DNA from: DASUVM01 sp963704675 | GTDB taxonomy: Bacteria; Patescibacteriota; Saccharimonadia; Saccharimonadales; Saccharimonadaceae | Direction: 5' to 3' | DNA: 64,000 bases | Assembly: GCA_963704675.1 (NCBI GenBank) | Contig: OY969928.1 | Coordinates: 248,001-312,000 of the forward strand | In this document: piece after piece, positions 26,259 through 34,380 of the stretch | Position numbering within the stretch: position 1 is the stretch's first letter | Layout: every line of letters begins with the position of its first letter | Made by a program: the position numbers and the translations under genes | Notes under the pieces: generated by a model | The model's database searches: none | The model's input: the letters and a program-made list of their open reading frames with translations, nothing else | Told to the model about the DNA's origin: nothing

Positions 26259-27299
26259 CTATTCCAAGTCTAGAAACGTCTTATAAGAGTCGCTAATGAT
26301 ATTCGCCATAGGATTCAGATCGGTCATCTCATAAAACGCAATGCAAGCACGTCGATAGCGCGTCGGCTCGATGTTCGCAAGGGTGATGGGCGGGTAGTTA
26401 TAGCTTTCAAGAATTGCATTGGCAAGCACTCGTGCCGTTCTTTTATTGCCGTCTGCGAAAGGCTGAAGATAAGATACGAGAAGTATTGCCATTAGGGCTT
26501 TATCGAGTGGGTTTTCAATTGAATTGATTGCCAAGATAACCTTATCGAGATTCTCATCTATCTGCTGAGCACGGCTAAGTGGTATGTATTTTGATCCGCT
26601 GATTCTGACAGCCGCTGACCGAATACCAAACGACACATCAAGCCCCTGAACTATCAGCTCATGAAGCTTAAGCACCTGAGATTTTGTTATTGTTCTAAAA
26701 TTAGCTTTATCTTCAAGTATAAAATCGTATGCTTTCTGATGATTCACAATCATGAGTGCTTCTTGATGACTTTTACCAGATGCTTCTATATTGTCCAAAA
26801 GTAATGTCTCTGTTTCGAGTTCGGAGTAAGTATTACCTTCAATTGAACTTGACTTCCATGCAAACTCGATAAGCCATTTCTGGCGCCAGCGTGCAAGGAG
26901 GGTACCGTCAAGAGATGCAAGAAACTGTTGATACTTCAATACAACCGCCTTCTGTTCATTTCCGACACCTTTATCCTGTACGTATCGAGCGGTTATTTCG
27001 GGAACATCAAATAAATAACGTACCGGCTGGCGGTCTCCATCTTGCAAATAGTGATCTATAGCAGCAGGCAAGCGATCTATTTGTAGCCGGCCCAGTGTTG
27101 TCAAGGCGTGCTGGCGACTTGGCCCAGCGCCTTCACTTTCTACAAATCCGGCTAAAGTAAGGGCTTTTATGTCTCTTTGGATCGTATCCTCAGATAGATC
27201 GAACCCAATATGAGCCATCATTTCTACTACTTTTGATGTGCTCAGAGAAAGTGGAAATAAAATATTTAATAAATCTTTTTGTCGTTTTTGTAGCTTCAT
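26259..27299 (-). CDS. Fic-domain protein with N-terminal winged-helix, His replaced by Gln
   Basis: A 346-residue protein; the ATG at 27299 is chosen over an upstream in-frame codon because TATAAT (27309-27314, minus strand) lies just before it. Residues 1-75 resemble a winged-helix DNA-binding domain (QKDLLNILFPLSLST, LSEDTIQRDIKALTLAGFV). The Fic core has the inhibitory-type segment SSIEGN and the catalytic loop LQPFADGNKRTAR. In the canonical motif HPFxxGN(G/K)R the first His is the base; here it is Gln. Activity as an AMP transferase is therefore doubtful, unless this is a subfamily feature. Bounded by repeats R2 and R3. Confidence 0.85.
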   Translation of the reverse strand: MKLQKRQKDLLNILFPLSLSTSKVVEMMAHIGFDLSEDTIQRDIKALTLAGFVESEGAGPSRQHALTTLGRLQIDRLPAAIDHYLQDGDRQPVRYLFDVPEITARYVQDKGVGNEQKAVVLKYQQFLASLDGTLLARWRQKWLIEFAWKSSSIEGNTYSELETETLLLDNIEASGKSHQEALMIVNHQKAYDFILEDKANFRTITKSQVLKLHELIVQGLDVSFGIRSAAVRISGSKYIPLSRAQQIDENLDKVILAINSIENPLDKALMAILLVSYLQPFADGNKRTARVLANAILESYNYPPITLANIEPTRYRRACIAFYEMTDLNPMANIISDSYKTFLDLE

Positions 27300-27449
27300 A
27301 TACTTTAAATTATACCATATCCCCGCAAAAACAGCATTATAATGCTTCAAATACCCGCAAACTGCGGGGATTTTATAGTTGCGAATTAACCTCAACTATT
27401 AATAACTCTGCGTTTGCGAATACTATAAAATCGTCATGGCAAATAAGAG

Positions 27450-27619
27450 AGTTTGTCGTCCGTTCACCCTTATACCAAAACCAAACTCAAAAAATACCTC
27501 GTCTCATAGAGGTATTCTTAAAGATAATTTCTTGGCAGAAGAGTCAGTTCTGGAACCAAACTTTCGATACAGGATTAGAGCAAGTTGATATGCAGGAGAT
27601 TCGAGAACTACTTGAGTAG
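27450..27619 (+). repeat. Dispersed repeat R3 (type 1)
   Basis: Begins with an AGTTTG/CAAACT stem-loop, then the AATACCTC...GAGGTATT hairpin, then CTTGGCAGAAG. Encodes KIPRLIEVFL...SWQKSQFWNQTFDTG...QEIRELLE with TAG at 27617-27619. Same orientation as all other copies. Confidence 0.8.
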
Positions 27620-27722
27620 GCCCAGACTATGTGAGAGCTAGGCCGAGGTGTCTTATGGCGTTGACAGAAGAAGCACGCAAGTGCTATACTTGGTACATAA
27701 AGACGAGAAGTGCCCCGAACGG

Positions 27723-28277
27723 CTAATTACCTAAGGAAGCTTCTCTTTTTTGTTTGCGCTTTTTGCTAAATTCAATCTTTCGCTTTATATCTTTGTCGTC
27801 CAGATATGCGAAATAGGTACTTGATAGCGATTTGTATAATGAGGAGCGATACTTACGGTTTGGAAATAGAATCTTTTCGAATTTATTCTGCTCTATCAGG
27901 AAATCCACCAGTGGCTTATAGTCACCATCTCCCGATACTAGTATGACCTTATTAAACTCTTCTTTCAAATATAATCTCTTCATCGCTGAGAAGATAATAT
28001 CTGAATCAACATTTCCTTTTTTCTTGCCAAGCATAGCGCTATTGTGTTCGCGAAAAACAAGTATAAAACCGGCTGTCTGTATTGTTTCATATAGCCTTTC
28101 GTAGTCTATACCGTCTTGGACATAACCTAGTTAGTAGTATGCACGTCCAACCTCGTATTTTTGCTGAAGGTACGTTCGAAAACGAGCAAGATCGACGCTC
28201 CACTGAGGGGAACTTTTAGCAGTACCCATATAGAGATTCTGCCCGTCAATATAAGCGATATTCTGACCTTTTTCCAT
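27723..28277 (-). pseudogene. NYN-domain (DUF88/LabA-like) nuclease gene with in-frame stop
   Basis: From ATG at 28277 (TATAAT 9 bases upstream on the minus strand) the frame reads YIDGQNLYMG, the first NYN Asp/Asn motif. It meets TAA after GRAYY near 28130 and then continues in the same frame: GYVQDGIDYERLYETIQTAG, DSDIIFSAMKRLY and SGDGDYKPLVDFL, the remaining acidic motifs of the PIN-like NYN fold. A duplicate fragment at 31605-31701 has a Tyr codon where this copy has TAA, so the stop is derived. An intact gene would encode about 184 residues and cut RNA. The downstream part could start at the internal ATG at 28034, but it would lack the first catalytic Asp. Confidence 0.8.
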
Positions 28278-28588
28278 ATACTTCGTATTATATCAGACTA
28301 AAAAACTATCATCTTAGGCCTTCAATCAAGAAATATCCAACGCAAGGTTTACAAAGTGGAGCTTAAGTATGTTAGCGCACATAACTCATCTCTACGGCAT
28401 ACGAGTAGGGAGTTCGTAACCTATTATCCTATATAGTAACCGGATCAAAAATACCTCGTTTTACAGAGATATTTTTATTCGATTCTACTTGGCAGGAGAG
28501 TCAGTTCTGGAACCAAACTTTTGAGGAGGAGTTAAGTAAGGTAGACGCTTCGGAAATACGCGCACTATTGGATGAGTAGAGGCAGAGC
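28278..28588. other. Intergenic region containing repeat R4
   Basis: 28278-28446 shows no gene; it holds the NYN promoter (TATAAT on the minus strand at 28287-28292). 28447-28579 is repeat R4. Nothing else is seen. Confidence 0.6.
28447..28579 (+). repeat. Dispersed repeat R4 (type 1)
   Basis: Hairpin AATACCTCG...AGATATT, then GATTCTACTTGGCAGGAGAG. Encodes KIPRFTEIFLFDSTWQES then QFWNQTFEEELSKVDASEIR and ends in TAG at 28577-28579. The usual upstream AGTTTGGT stem is replaced by unrelated sequence. Confidence 0.8.
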
Positions 28589-29181
28589 TTATAAATGAGT
28601 GACTATCCCGTGGAACATTCGCTTCAGGCCGGATAAATCCATAGCTTCAGCAGCGATTCTTGAAGCTTCATCGTTTTCATCGCCTATGATAGCATCCCAA
28701 TTAATTTCATAGCCAGCATCACGCGCTACTCGCGTCCAAAATACACGCTGCGTCCGGCCATTGCCTTCGCGAAACGGATGGATATAATTGAGTTGGTCAT
28801 AGTAGTATGCCAGGCGTTCGACGAAATCATCTTCGCTCAAATCTTTCAGGTAGTTTTCTTTGGCGAGTTCTTTGAAACATAGTCGGCAGCACTTGAGATT
28901 TTGCTGACGATTAAAAAGAATTCCGCACCATCCTCGTTCTTCTTGATATCTACTGTCCGGATTTTTCCGGCCCAACCGTACACACCTTTGAATAATTGCT
29001 TATGAATCAAAAGCAACTCCTCCAGATCGTTTGTCCGAGGAATCGCTACAGCTTCAAGTTCAAGCTCATTAGCAAAAACAAACTGCGGTTCTAATTCTCG
29101 AAACTCCTTGGCAGATTGCGCACCTAGTAAGTTGCGCAATTCTCCAATATTCTCGTCATAATACGGATCAACAAAGACCAC
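28589..29181 (-). pseudogene. Fic toxin gene split by a one-base frameshift
   Basis: The first part starts at a GTG (29181) and reads MVFVDPYYDENIGELRN... up to AADYV near 28876. The second frame then continues FKELAKENYLKDLSEDDF and carries the intact Fic motif IHPFREGNGRTQR. One additional T in GTTTC (28874-28878, minus strand) would join them into a protein of about 200 residues. The GTG overlaps the TAG of the upstream antitoxin (TAGTG). It is therefore a VbhA/VbhT-like toxin-antitoxin pair whose toxin is inactive, or a homopolymer sequencing error. Confidence 0.85.
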
Positions 29182-29357
29182 TACAGCTTTCCGTAACGGG
29201 CTCGAATCTTTGCTGCCGCTTGCTTAGCCGAAGCTTTGCCAGCTACATAACTACCAGCGATCTGTTGGGACTCTTTGGACACTTTAAGGCCCTCAAGCCG
29301 TTCGTTTGCGACAGCCTGTTTTACGATCTTTTTTCGTTTTTGAGTAGGCAAATTCAT
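29181..29357 (-). CDS. VbhA-like antitoxin of the Fic pair
   Basis: A 58-residue protein, below usual ORF cut-offs. After a basic N-terminus (NLPTQKRKK) it has the antitoxin pattern of class I Fic inhibitors: ERLEGLKVSKESQQIAGSYV, then GKASAKQAAAKIRARYG. These are helical proteins that place the inhibitory (S/T)xxxE(G/N)-type helix in the Fic active site; here SKESQQIAG is the candidate. TATAAT (29364-29369 on the minus strand) ends 6 bases before the ATG. The stop overlaps the Fic start by one base. Confidence 0.75.
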   Translation of the reverse strand: MNLPTQKRKKIVKQAVANERLEGLKVSKESQQIAGSYVAGKASAKQAAAKIRARYGKL

Positions 29358-29462
29358 ACCTATATTATAGCAAAAAATCGTAATTATTACGAGGAGCCTT
29401 TTGCCTTAAATGGCATTACATGCCGCAACCTGCGGATATAGCCCCCCTATCTTAGAACCTGG

Positions 29463-29643
29463 CTATTTTACGGCTTTTATTACTACGTGTGGCGCCACTT
29501 TTGTTTCGTCCAACCAGCCTTTACCTTCTGCTTTCGGGAAGGTCATCGACACAGTAAATCCAGCCTCTTTTAATGCCGTTCCATAATCGTCTTCGGTCCA
29601 ATAATAGTCGTCAATTACAAAGCTTTCTTCACCTTTTTTGATT
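29463..29643 (-). pseudogene. C-terminal fragment of a SAM-dependent methyltransferase
   Basis: About 59 codons encode DDYYWTEDDYGTALKEAGF, then KGWLDETKVAPHVVIKAVK and TAG. This is the typical end of class I SAM methyltransferases (Y/W-rich helix, then APHLVIKA-like last strand). The N-terminal about three quarters, with the SAM-binding motifs, is missing: the frame ends exactly where repeat R5 starts (about 29644). Confidence 0.75.
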
Positions 29644-29739
29644 GTGCAGGAGAGTGAGTTCTGGAACCAAACTTTTGATGATAGGCTAGAGCAAGTTGAT
29701 GTGCAGGAAATACGAGAGCAGTTCAGTGAAGAGGCATGA
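29644..29739 (+). repeat. Dispersed repeat R5 (type 1, 3' part only)
   Basis: Starts GTGCAGGAGAGTGAG and encodes QESEFWNQTFDDRLEQVDVQ then EIREQFSEEA with TGA at 29737-29739. The hairpin part is missing; the left neighbour is a truncated methyltransferase gene. Confidence 0.75.
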
Positions 29740-29743
29740 AAGA

Positions 29744-30151
29744 CTACTTTCGACTCTGTTTATGGCGCAAAACAAATAGCTTTCCACCTAGCCATGTCGC
29801 CGGTAATGCACCGATAATTAACGCCCAGCCATACCATACCGGTGCAAGATTACCTTTAATAATAGCGAGTAAACCAATTGCACTAATGATGGCACCAAGC
29901 ACCCCAACAGCAAGCGCATGAGCCATAGGGCGGGTCGGTGCGAGCCTGGCTGCAAGATACGCGCCAAATATGACAAATACTAAATGGTACGACATGGCGA
30001 GTAGTGATTGCCAATCTTCAAACTTTTTTTCGCCTGTAACGGGCAGTACTTTGACCGACTGTAAGATAGTGTCAATGATAGCCGCTAAGATTGCGATGGA
30101 AACGAACCCTAGAAGGACTGCTCCGATGCTTTTGAAGACGTTTTTATTCAT
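29744..30151 (-). CDS. Four-helix membrane protein
   Basis: A 135-residue protein with hydrophobic helices near 7-31, 49-70, 77-97 and 104-122 and a basic C-terminus (FVLRHKQSRK). A TATGCT box (30158-30163, minus strand) ends 6 bases before the ATG. The composition resembles small DUF-type integral membrane proteins found next to regulatory genes in many bacteria, but no family is named. Its 3' end adjoins repeat R5. Confidence 0.75.
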   Translation of the reverse strand: MNKNVFKSIGAVLLGFVSIAILAAIIDTILQSVKVLPVTGEKKFEDWQSLLAMSYHLVFVIFGAYLAARLAPTRPMAHALAVGVLGAIISAIGLLAIIKGNLAPVWYGWALIIGALPATWLGGKLFVLRHKQSRK

Positions 30152-30278
30152 ATAGCCAGCATACCATGAATACCTCTAGGTAAGTGGGACGCGAATTGCA
30201 CGTCACTGGTTGAGTTCTGTTTCATTATCCAAGTAGAATGTAGTCTTCGGAAGATAGAACAAGTTTTTAGTAATGACT

Positions 30279-30641
30279 CTAATCTTGCGGACGTATCGTA
30301 CAACTATCACACTCCAACGTGTACGTGTTTGCGTCGGTCTGAATGACTGTCGCTTCTACACGTTCTCCATACTTCAGCTTTGTCTGGTCATATGTCTTAC
30401 AGGTTTTGCCGCCAGCCATAAGACCGCAGCCGGTGATAATCGTTTTGCCATTATCGAGCGTTACGCCGCAAACCCCGTCTGCATGACATTCATTACTAAT
30501 GCCGTTGACCTTGCCGCTGATAATTTGTGGTTGTTTGGTACCGAACGGTTCGTCTTTGCGATTACTCAGCCATACAACGACAACGATAGCTGCAACTGCT
30601 ACGATGACCAAGGTTATTAGTATAACTTTCTTGCGCTTCAT
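30279..30641 (-). CDS. Membrane-anchored, Cys-containing extracellular protein
   Basis: A 120-residue protein. Residues 7-25 form a single transmembrane anchor (ILITLVIVAVAAIVVVVWL). The outer part has six Cys residues in three likely pairs (NECHADGVCGV, TGCGLMAGGKTC, LECDSC) and strand-rich sequence such as IISGKVNGI and VEATVIQ, fitting an OB-like small beta-barrel. It starts two bases after the stop of the gene at 30643-30858, so both form an operon. Confidence 0.75.
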   Translation of the reverse strand: MKRKKVILITLVIVAVAAIVVVVWLSNRKDEPFGTKQPQIISGKVNGISNECHADGVCGVTLDNGKTIITGCGLMAGGKTCKTYDQTKLKYGERVEATVIQTDANTYTLECDSCTIRPQD

Positions 30642-30642
30642 A

Positions 30643-30858
30643 CTACCACCAATCCGTTTTGTGCGGATTCTTTCTCAGTTCTTCACAGCTAACCAGGGCA
30701 TCATTGGGCGCAACGCACTCGTCGCCGTTCTCGCCGGAGACGCAGGATATGCCGTCACAAGAGTTATTTTGCTTGGCGACAGCAAAGATAATGACCCCGC
30801 CAATTACCAGAACGGCGACGGTAGCGATCAGTTTTTTGTTGTTTTTGGCAAGCTTCAT
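30643..30858 (-). CDS. Small membrane-anchored Cys-rich protein
   Basis: A 71-residue protein with one transmembrane helix (residues 9-27). The short outer segment has four Cys (SCDGISC, ECVAPNDALVSC). It is the first gene of an operon with the similar-looking protein at 30279-30641; both likely form disulfides outside the membrane. No family is recognised. Confidence 0.68.
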   Translation of the reverse strand: MKLAKNNKKLIATVAVLVIGGVIIFAVAKQNNSCDGISCVSGENGDECVAPNDALVSCEELRKNPHKTDWW

Positions 30859-30937
30859 TTATGCTTATGGTAGCACAAAAGCGACTAACTGAGTATTCTC
30901 ACTCCTTTGCCATAAGCAGTTGTATACTAAGGATAAG

Positions 30938-31375
30938 ATGACAAGAAAGCGCATATCGTTCCTGATAGTTACCGGCCTCGTTCTCGTAGCGGGAGTCGTA
31001 GGCTACTTCGTCTTGAGCCAGGAGAAAGAAAGCACCAAGACAGACAACAACACCACCAGAAGCGCGAGCGGCATCAAAGGCTCAGTCCTGCTCGGCCCCT
31101 ATTGTCCTGGCCCGCAGGATGACCGTAATGCTGCTTGCGGCGATACGCCGTATGAAACAAAGTTAGTGGTAACGACGAGCGACCAGGCTCGGGTTATCAA
31201 AGAGTTTAGTTCTGACGATCAAGGCAAGTTTAGGGTCGAAGTAGAGCCTGGTGACTACGCCATACGGTCGGCAGTTGCGGCTGACGTGCTGCCGTATTGC
31301 TCAAACGACAACGTCATGGTAATAACTGACAAGTTTACTGATATTGCGATTTATTGCGAGACGGGGTTGCGGTAA
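30938..31375 (+). CDS. Membrane-anchored protein with carboxypeptidase-regulatory-like beta domain
   Basis: A 145-residue protein. The ATG at 30938 is preferred: TATACT (30923-30928) lies just upstream, which excludes the in-frame TTG at 30920. Residues 6-24 form the anchor (ISFLIVTGLVLVAGVVGYFVL). The outer domain begins IKGSVLLGPYCPGP and includes YETKLVVTTSDQARVIKEF, SDDQGKFRVEVEPGDYAIRS, the pattern of a prealbumin-like (CarboxypepD_reg) fold. Four Cys may form disulfides. Likely a surface protein of unknown binding partner. Confidence 0.75.
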   Translation: MTRKRISFLIVTGLVLVAGVVGYFVLSQEKESTKTDNNTTRSASGIKGSVLLGPYCPGPQDDRNAACGDTPYETKLVVTTSDQARVIKEFSSDDQGKFRVEVEPGDYAIRSAVAADVLPYCSNDNVMVITDKFTDIAIYCETGLR

Positions 31376-31411
31376 GTGCAAGTCTATGGACCCCGACGAG
31401 CTGGTTGAGGA

Positions 31412-31589
31412 AGTTTGGTCGTCCATTCACCCCTTTGCCTAAACCAAACTCAAAATACCTCATTTTACAGAGGTATTTTTATTTGATTCTACTTGGCAGG
31501 AGAGTCAGTTCTGGAACCAAACTTTTGATACAAGATTGGAACAAGTTGATGCACAGGAGATTCGGGTACTACTTGATGAAGATAAGTAA
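31412..31589 (+). repeat. Dispersed repeat R6 (type 1), the most complete copy
   Basis: Stem AGTTTGGT (31412-31419)...ACCAAACT, hairpin AAATACCTC...GAGGTATTT, GATTCTACTTGGCAGGAGAG, then the tail WQESQFWNQTFDTRLEQV followed by DAQEIRVLLDEDK and TAA at 31587-31589. Confidence 0.82.
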
Positions 31590-31604
31590 GTCCACGGCTG
31601 TTTG

Positions 31605-31701
31605 TAGCCTTTCGTAGTCTATTCCATCTTGGACATAGCCTCGATAATAGTATGCACGTCCAACCTGGTATTTTTGTTCAAAGTACGTTCGAAAGCGAGC
31701 A
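31605..31701 (-). pseudogene. Duplicate fragment of the NYN-domain nuclease gene
   Basis: About 97 bp match 28085-28182. On the minus strand they encode ARFRTYFEQKYQVGRAYYY then RGYVQDGIDYERL. It keeps the Tyr codon lost in the longer copy. No start, stop or other part of the gene is present. It lies directly after repeat R6, as the longer NYN gene lies near R3/R4. Confidence 0.75.
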
Positions 31702-31725
31702 TCATAAACTTGATATAATAATTCT

Positions 31726-31947
31726 ATGAAGCTTATGAAAGTATTGGGTGTTCTACTGATCTTTACCGCAGGCTACCTGGCGCATATTACGGTAGATGGT
31801 AGATGGCCGGTTGAATTAAAGATCTATGTGATTGTTGGCACCCTCTTTTTGATCCATGTTGGCGTGGCCGCTATGCTAGCTAAGAACGGTAAATCTTTCA
31901 TGAAGAACTTTATCGAAGCATTAGCGTGGCCTCTTCGGGGGTTTTAG
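31726..31947 (+). CDS. Small two-helix membrane protein
   Basis: A 73-residue protein: helices near 5-22 and 33-52, and an amphipathic C-terminus (KSFMKNFIEALAWPLRGF). TATAAT (31714-31719) ends 6 bases before ATG and there is no ribosome site. Function unknown. Confidence 0.65.
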   Translation: MKLMKVLGVLLIFTAGYLAHITVDGRWPVELKIYVIVGTLFLIHVGVAAMLAKNGKSFMKNFIEALAWPLRGF

Positions 31948-31959
31948 GTAAACCATTGC

Positions 31960-32322
31960 TTACTGTACTAGTTCTCGCTCAATCCATGCCATTAAAACCG
32001 CTACAATCGCAGCTTGTTCTTGTATGGTAAGCTTTTGGTTCTTTGGTATGCCATACCATTTTTCTAAACAGCCACGACAGCAAGCGGCGCACGCGTGCTG
32101 CGCAATAAACACCGGATGGCCTTTCATAGGAGTTTGCTTGCCGTCATTCGTGATATGCGCCAGCGCAAGGCGTTTGCTGATAAGATCCTCGGCATGCTGC
32201 TTGATTACCGGCAGCCCTTTTTGCTCTACATATGCACGCATTTCTTTGGTCAGATGAAAACGAGCACGGAATTTTGACGAGCTGAGGCGTGTGAAAATAG
32301 TTTCGAAGGATGTAGCAGCCAT
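31960..32322 (-). CDS. DUF4186 family protein
   Basis: A 120-residue protein matching the DUF4186 pattern along its length: SSKFRARFHL, HAEDLISKRLA, NDGKQTPMKGHPVFIAQHA, CAACCRGCLEKWYGIP. The Cys/His arrangement (QHACAACCRGC) suggests metal binding. The function of the family is unknown. Divergent from the AraC-type regulator at 32387. Confidence 0.9.
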   Translation of the reverse strand: MAATSFETIFTRLSSSKFRARFHLTKEMRAYVEQKGLPVIKQHAEDLISKRLALAHITNDGKQTPMKGHPVFIAQHACAACCRGCLEKWYGIPKNQKLTIQEQAAIVAVLMAWIERELVQ

Positions 32323-32386
32323 GACTTTATTATACTGACATGGACCTAGTCACAGAATAACAGAGTAAAACTGCTACAATAAATAC

Positions 32387-33127
32387 ATGTACACTCCAGT
32401 CCAAGATGGTATAGAAAAGTCCGTACAATCTGTTCAATATACTGAAGCAGAACCACCACATGAATTGGCTAGGCTGGTACATTGCTTTTGGGAATTGAAG
32501 ACTATCGCTCCGCTTGCTGAGGATTTTCATCTCCACGCAGTGCCTGACGCATGCGTAGACATAATGTTCAATGAGATCGATATAGACATAGCTGGCGTTA
32601 CAGCCCTACGCACAACCTACGAGGTATTAAACCTCGGCAAAGAGTTTCATTACGTTGGCATACAATTCTTACCCGGAGTATGGCAAGGTAATCGCGATGA
32701 GATAGCCGACAAATATATAGGCTCGTCTTATACTGGTGGTTTGCCCCTCATTGAAACAAATAACAAAATGATTGGGCTAAGCTTTCGCGACAAGCAGCCG
32801 ATCATGACAGAATTGGTACAGCAACTCGCTGACGATAAAATAGTGGTAGCGAACAATGTAACAGCAAAAATACTAACTCACCTTGATGACATTCACAGTG
32901 TTGCGGATATGGCAAAGCTTACTGGCGTGACGCCAAGGCAGTTACAACGAACAATCAAGCAACGTACAGGCTTTGCGCCGCATGATTTCCTCAAGGTGTT
33001 GCGCTTACAGCAAGCCATGAGACAAGGCTACCCGATGTTATATACGGACCAGTCGCACTTCATTCGCTCATTTCGGGCGATCACTGGTTACACGCCAGCG
33101 CAGTATTTTAGTAAGTTCGATGTCTGA
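32387..33127 (+). CDS. AraC-family transcriptional regulator
   Basis: A 246-residue protein. The N-terminal about 130 residues form the sensor region of the DUF6597-type (EPPHELARLVHCFWEL, LHAVPDACVDIMF, GIQFLPGV). The C-terminal about 95 residues carry two helix-turn-helix motifs of the AraC class (VADMAKLTGVTPRQLQRTIK, then FIRSFRAITGYTPAQYF). TACAAT (32375-32380) ends 6 bases before ATG: leaderless. It probably regulates itself or the VOC protein that follows at 33198. Confidence 0.92.
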   Translation: MYTPVQDGIEKSVQSVQYTEAEPPHELARLVHCFWELKTIAPLAEDFHLHAVPDACVDIMFNEIDIDIAGVTALRTTYEVLNLGKEFHYVGIQFLPGVWQGNRDEIADKYIGSSYTGGLPLIETNNKMIGLSFRDKQPIMTELVQQLADDKIVVANNVTAKILTHLDDIHSVADMAKLTGVTPRQLQRTIKQRTGFAPHDFLKVLRLQQAMRQGYPMLYTDQSHFIRSFRAITGYTPAQYFSKFDV

Positions 33128-33197
33128 TCTGTACAATACGTACCTTCCGTGACCAACTAAACTGGCATACAGATACAAGTTAATAAGGAGTATTTGT

Positions 33198-33593
33198 ATG
33201 ACAAAAGCAGATAAAGTGTCGTGGTTTGAAATGCCAGCGGATGACGTGCAACGCGCAAGCGAGTTCTACGGCAAAGTATTTGGCTGGGGTACACCGCCAA
33301 TGGGTGATAATGCCGTATTTGCACTGACCGTCGCAGCCGACGAAAACGGCAATCCCACCGAAGTAGGCGGTATTAACGGCGGCTTTCACAAGCGCCAAGA
33401 TAAATCTGACACTGGGCCAGTCATTAACATTCATGTTGATGACATTGACGCAAAGCTAAAAGCGATCGAAGCAGCCGGTGGTCGAATTTTGCAGCCACGC
33501 ACCGAGATTGTTGAATATGGCCTTTCTATGGCGCTCTTTAGCGACACCGAAGGCAATGTCATGGGTGTTTACAATTACGGCGCGGCCAAGTAA
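33198..33593 (+). CDS. VOC (glyoxalase/bleomycin-resistance fold) family protein
   Basis: A 131-residue protein with AAGGAG before ATG. It has the single-chain VOC pattern: VSWFEMPADDVQRASEFYGKVFGW, then VINIHVDDIDAKLKAIEAAGGRIL and LFSDTEGNVMGVY. This resembles the YaeR/27 kDa-antigen-like VOC group that often follows AraC-type regulators. Substrate unknown; a metal-dependent dioxygenase, lyase or binding role is possible. Confidence 0.92.
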   Translation: MTKADKVSWFEMPADDVQRASEFYGKVFGWGTPPMGDNAVFALTVAADENGNPTEVGGINGGFHKRQDKSDTGPVINIHVDDIDAKLKAIEAAGGRILQPRTEIVEYGLSMALFSDTEGNVMGVYNYGAAK

Positions 33594-33618
33594 TTCACAA
33601 CTAGATCAGCCGGACAAG

Positions 33619-34113
33619 ATGACAGCAACTTCAGAACCTAGGGTGGCTACAATCGGCGTTTACGACTTCGATAGTGAAACGTTTATACAGCGGTTACAGC
33701 AGGCGGACGTCCGCCTGCTGCTCGATGTGCGGCAGCGTCGTGGTGTTCGTGGATCGCAATATGCATGGGCAAATTCGCGCCGCCTTCAGGCAGCGCTTGC
33801 TCAGGCAGGCATTGCGTACCAGCACCATCTTGAACTTGCACCCACCACCGAGCTACGCCAGCTCCAGTATGCTGAAGATGCGCGTCAAGGTGTCGGTAAA
33901 CGCAACCGGCGCGAACTCGCTACCGAATATACCAAGCGCTATATCACCGAGATACTTGATCATGCCGACCTTGACACAGTGGCAGCACTACCGGAAGAAG
34001 GCGTTACTGCGCTTCTTTGTGTTGAGCGCGATCCAGAAGCTTGCCATCGCTCACTTATAGCTACGCGGTTAACCGAGCGGTATGATGTCGTAGTTGAACA
34101 CTTGTACCCGTAG
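33619..34113 (+). CDS. DUF488 family protein
   Basis: A 164-residue protein starting at ATG 33619, 23 bases after the VOC gene. It matches DUF488: TIGVYDFDSETFIQRLQQ, VRLLLDVRQRRGVRGSQY, NSRRLQAALAQAGIAYQHH, and the conserved end LLCVERDPEACHRSLIA with Cys-His. The family is of unknown function, with an Arg/Cys/His-rich putative active site. Confidence 0.9.
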   Translation: MTATSEPRVATIGVYDFDSETFIQRLQQADVRLLLDVRQRRGVRGSQYAWANSRRLQAALAQAGIAYQHHLELAPTTELRQLQYAEDARQGVGKRNRRELATEYTKRYITEILDHADLDTVAALPEEGVTALLCVERDPEACHRSLIATRLTERYDVVVEHLYP

Positions 34114-34144
34114 ATGATGAGAATATTAGTCAAAAACTGAAGAA

Positions 34145-34380
34145 AGTTTGGTTGACCACTCACCCCTACGCAAAACCAAACTGAAAATACCTCATTTTAC
34201 AGAGGTATTTTTATTCGATTCTACTTGGCAGGGAGTACGTCCTGCGCTGGAAACCCCTTACTGACTGATTTTATTCTGGTGGGCCGAAAATTAGAGAAGC
34301 TTGGGTTTATCTACAGCAGAAGAAAAGTAATAATTATCGAGCCTGAAGCGGCCGAGCTAAAGCGAGCAAGTCATGCTTGA
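34145..34380 (+). repeat. Dispersed repeat R7 (type 2)
   Basis: Left part as in R6 (AGTTTGGTTGACC...ACCAAACT, AAATACCTC...GAGGTATTT, GATTCTACTTGGCAGG). Right part is the type-2 tail LAGSTSCAGNPLLTDFILV then GRKLEKLGFIYSRRKVIII, in an open frame to TGA at 34378-34380. Its 3' end overlaps the DUF6879 gene on the other strand. Confidence 0.8.
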
